Part shown: one piece after another, positions 62,436-64,000 of the stretch
How positions within the stretch are numbered: position 1 is the first letter of the stretch
How the letters are laid out: each line of letters starts with the position of its first letter
Translations under genes and position numbers: made by a program
Assembly (NCBI GenBank): GCA_022577435.1
Contig: JAKOON010000009.1
Span: forward strand, 996,001-1,060,000
From: Embiotoca jacksoni
Taxonomy: Eukaryota; Chordata; Actinopteri; Embiotocidae
DNA length: 64,000 nt
Direction: 5' to 3'
Notes under the pieces: generated by a model
What the model saw: the letters and a program-made list of their open reading frames with translations, nothing else
Databases searched by the model: none
What the model was told of the DNA's origin: nothing

Positions 62436-62499
<64 letters not shown>
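62436..62499. repeat. (GT)n microsatellite
   Basis: About 64 bp. Confidence 0.97.
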
Positions 62500-62500
<1 letters not shown>

Positions 62501-62787
62501 CTCTGGAGACCTGATACTCTGATCTGTCCATCACAGCATCAATAAATCAATAGCTCTAACCTCGGCAATGAATTGCCTGTTATCGGTTCTTATATTTCAG
62601 CAGCGCGGGGCATTCCTGCAGCTCATGAGTTTGAATCCGTCTCCATCCTCTACTTTCTTCTGTGTGTCGTCCAGCCAGACATCTACCTTAACAATCTGAC
62701 AGTCAGCTGGGAAAATGTCTTCAGAGGATGGCGGACCGGTGTCGCGGCAGAACGGGAAATTAAGACCCGCTGGTCCACGACAGCAGA

Positions 62788-63280
62788 ACGTGGGATAGAC
62801 ACGCTTTGGCCTGTCTGGGCGTGAAAGTTACACGTTTTCCTACCATGGACAAAAATGAAAACTATCGCGGGCTTTAAGCCGTGTGATTTACAGGAAAATG
62901 ACTTTTTTTTATTTATTTTTTTTAGCAAAAACACAAGGTTAGGGTCGCTAAATAAAAACAACAACTTAAGAAAGATGTGGTCACCTCCTGGTTTTGAACC
63001 TCATCGTCACGCATGGCGGTCTGTGACTAAAGCCACCTGGCACCTGGCCGCCCCTTCTTCCTCTTTATACCGCCAAGAAATGGCCTTTGCACTTGGTCTC
63101 ACAACCTCTGTTGCAGGGACTTCGGTCACATGATCCCACATCACATGACATTTAAGTTTCACGCTTTCAAAACGTGTAACTTTTCACGGCTAGAGAGACA
63201 TTTAGATTCGTGTAAATTTCAAAGCGAACAAAACGTGTAACTTTCACGCGTAGACAGCCCAAAGCGTGTCTATTTCACGC
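62788..63280. mobile_element. foldback element with 51-bp inverted arms
   Basis: The arm at 62788-62838 (containing 'atagacacgctttgg' and 'gcgtgaaagttacacgtttt') is matched in reverse complement at 63230-63280, with about 45 of 51 positions identical. An extra partial copy of the arm end ('aaaacgtgtaacttttcacg') occurs at 63172-63191. The 390-bp interior encodes nothing recognisable. It is most likely a MITE or foldback transposon. Confidence 0.6.
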
Positions 63281-63712
63281 TTTGCCGTGATACCGGATTG
63301 AGGATGTCCATTCATGAGAGAGTAAACAGCCGCAACGGGTTTTTTTTGCTCCGGTAAACATTAGATTCATTTTAAATGAACGTAGAAGTTCATGGTATTC
63401 GATTGCTTCCCACATCCACTAGACAGTAATCCAGTTTGTGTTTTAATTTCATGCAGCAACAGTTAAGGCAAAAAAAAAAATGTCTGAGAAACCCTTCTCT
63501 CAGCTAGCAACCCGTTTAAAGTGTTTCAGGCTTTCACCGACTGACCAACTTCCTGCTGGCTGACTTCCTCGCAGCAGATCTGATAATATTCCCCTCGATG
63601 CGGATTAAACTGAGCGGTGGTCACAGAGTGGGAACGTTTCAGCGGACGATGTGTGAGTCCAACACAACGGCTGGGATTTCCATCTGCCCTGCTGCTGCCA
63701 AAAAAAAAAAAA

Positions 63713-63771
63713 TCCTCCTCCTCCTCCTCCTCCTCCTCCTCCTCCTCCTCCTCCTCCTGCTGCTGCTGCTG
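63713..63771. repeat. (CTC)n(CTG)n trinucleotide repeat
   Basis: About 15 CTC units followed by four CTG units, preceded by A13. It lies at the inner edge of the candidate upstream promoter. Confidence 0.95.
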
Positions 63772-63779
63772 GCCCCCGG

Positions 63780-63980
63780 CGAGACCGCTGGCAAAGCCCC
63801 ACTTCCTGAATCCCGCCGTCGCCCCGGCAACGCAGCGAGGAAGAGGGGTTGAAGCCTTCCCAGAATCCCCCGCGGTTCCCCTCTGGTGTATAACTGTGCG
63901 AGTCGGTTCTCCCCGCTGCTTCGCCGACTGTGAGTCAGTGCGGCCGCTGTGAGCGGTTTTATAAATAGAGGCAAGAATGG
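63780..63980 (-). promoter_or_regulatory. candidate upstream macf1 promoter / non-coding first exon
   Basis: This is a GC- and CpG-rich segment at the right end of the window. Read on the minus strand it contains TATTTATAAAA (about 63958-63968) followed by a NotI-type GCGGCCGC and TGACTCA, an AP-1 consensus, near 63927-63950. The TATA-like string also reads on the plus strand (ttttataaatag), so direction is not fixed. It lies 2.7 kb upstream of the acceptor before the macf1 leader exon and is the most promoter-like sequence on that side. Assignment to macf1 is inference; it could serve a gene beyond the right edge. Confidence 0.3.
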
Positions 63981-64000
63981 AAGCTTGAAAGCGGCGCCGT

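Noticed and set aside
1..64000. tRNA genes, CRISPR arrays, operons, integrated viruses or a novel defence-type system
   Set aside because: No tRNA B-box with cloverleaf context, no spaced palindromic repeats, no clustered genes and no retroviral or polymerase motifs were seen; the window is vertebrate intron and promoter sequence.

Overview
The window looks like chromosomal DNA of a ray-finned (teleost) fish, probably a percomorph. Three things point that way: very dense, long (CA)n/(TG)n microsatellites, short decayed interspersed elements of kinds I recognise from fish genomes, and widely spaced exons with vertebrate splice signals. Nothing prokaryotic, viral or CRISPR-like is present.

Only two coding pieces can be identified with confidence. 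Both are on the minus strand and belong to the 5' end of one very large gene, the spectraplakin macf1 (microtubule-actin crosslinking factor 1). The upstream exon (60870-61093) encodes the Ser/Arg/Glu-rich MACF1 leader just before the actin-binding calponin-homology domains. About 11.5 kb downstream lies a second, alternative first exon (49248-49341) encoding a 31-residue leader that resembles the short leader of dystonin/MACF1-type spectraplakins. Both exons stop after the first base of a codon at a GT donor, so either could join the same next exon. That shared exon was not found and is presumably beyond the left edge. The gene is therefore read from right to left. 61.1-64 kb is upstream or 5'UTR territory, 49.3-60.9 kb lies between the two starts and is an intron for the long leader, and 1-49.2 kb is the beginning of a huge common first intron. 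The upstream coding exon contains a run of eight C/G bases that breaks the reading frame by one base.

The rest is non-coding. It holds about 33 CA/TG arrays totalling roughly 1.7 kb, several of them in close inverted pairs. It also holds G/C and A/T homopolymers, a young 48-bp minisatellite (54460-54887) that is open in several frames, and a decayed 20-24-bp minisatellite (50795-51005). Interspersed elements include five copies of one family; two or three of these carry perfect CRE, YY1 and CArG-box motifs. There are also a 226-bp hAT-like MITE with a target-site duplication, a 493-bp foldback element, two copies of another dispersed element, one 'gctta-gctta' element, and several LINE/SINE 3' tails.

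I found no evidence of a new multi-gene system. The points most worth following are the two macf1 starts, the frame break in the first of them, the motif-bearing repeat family, and one unassigned exon-like segment at 6882-7062.
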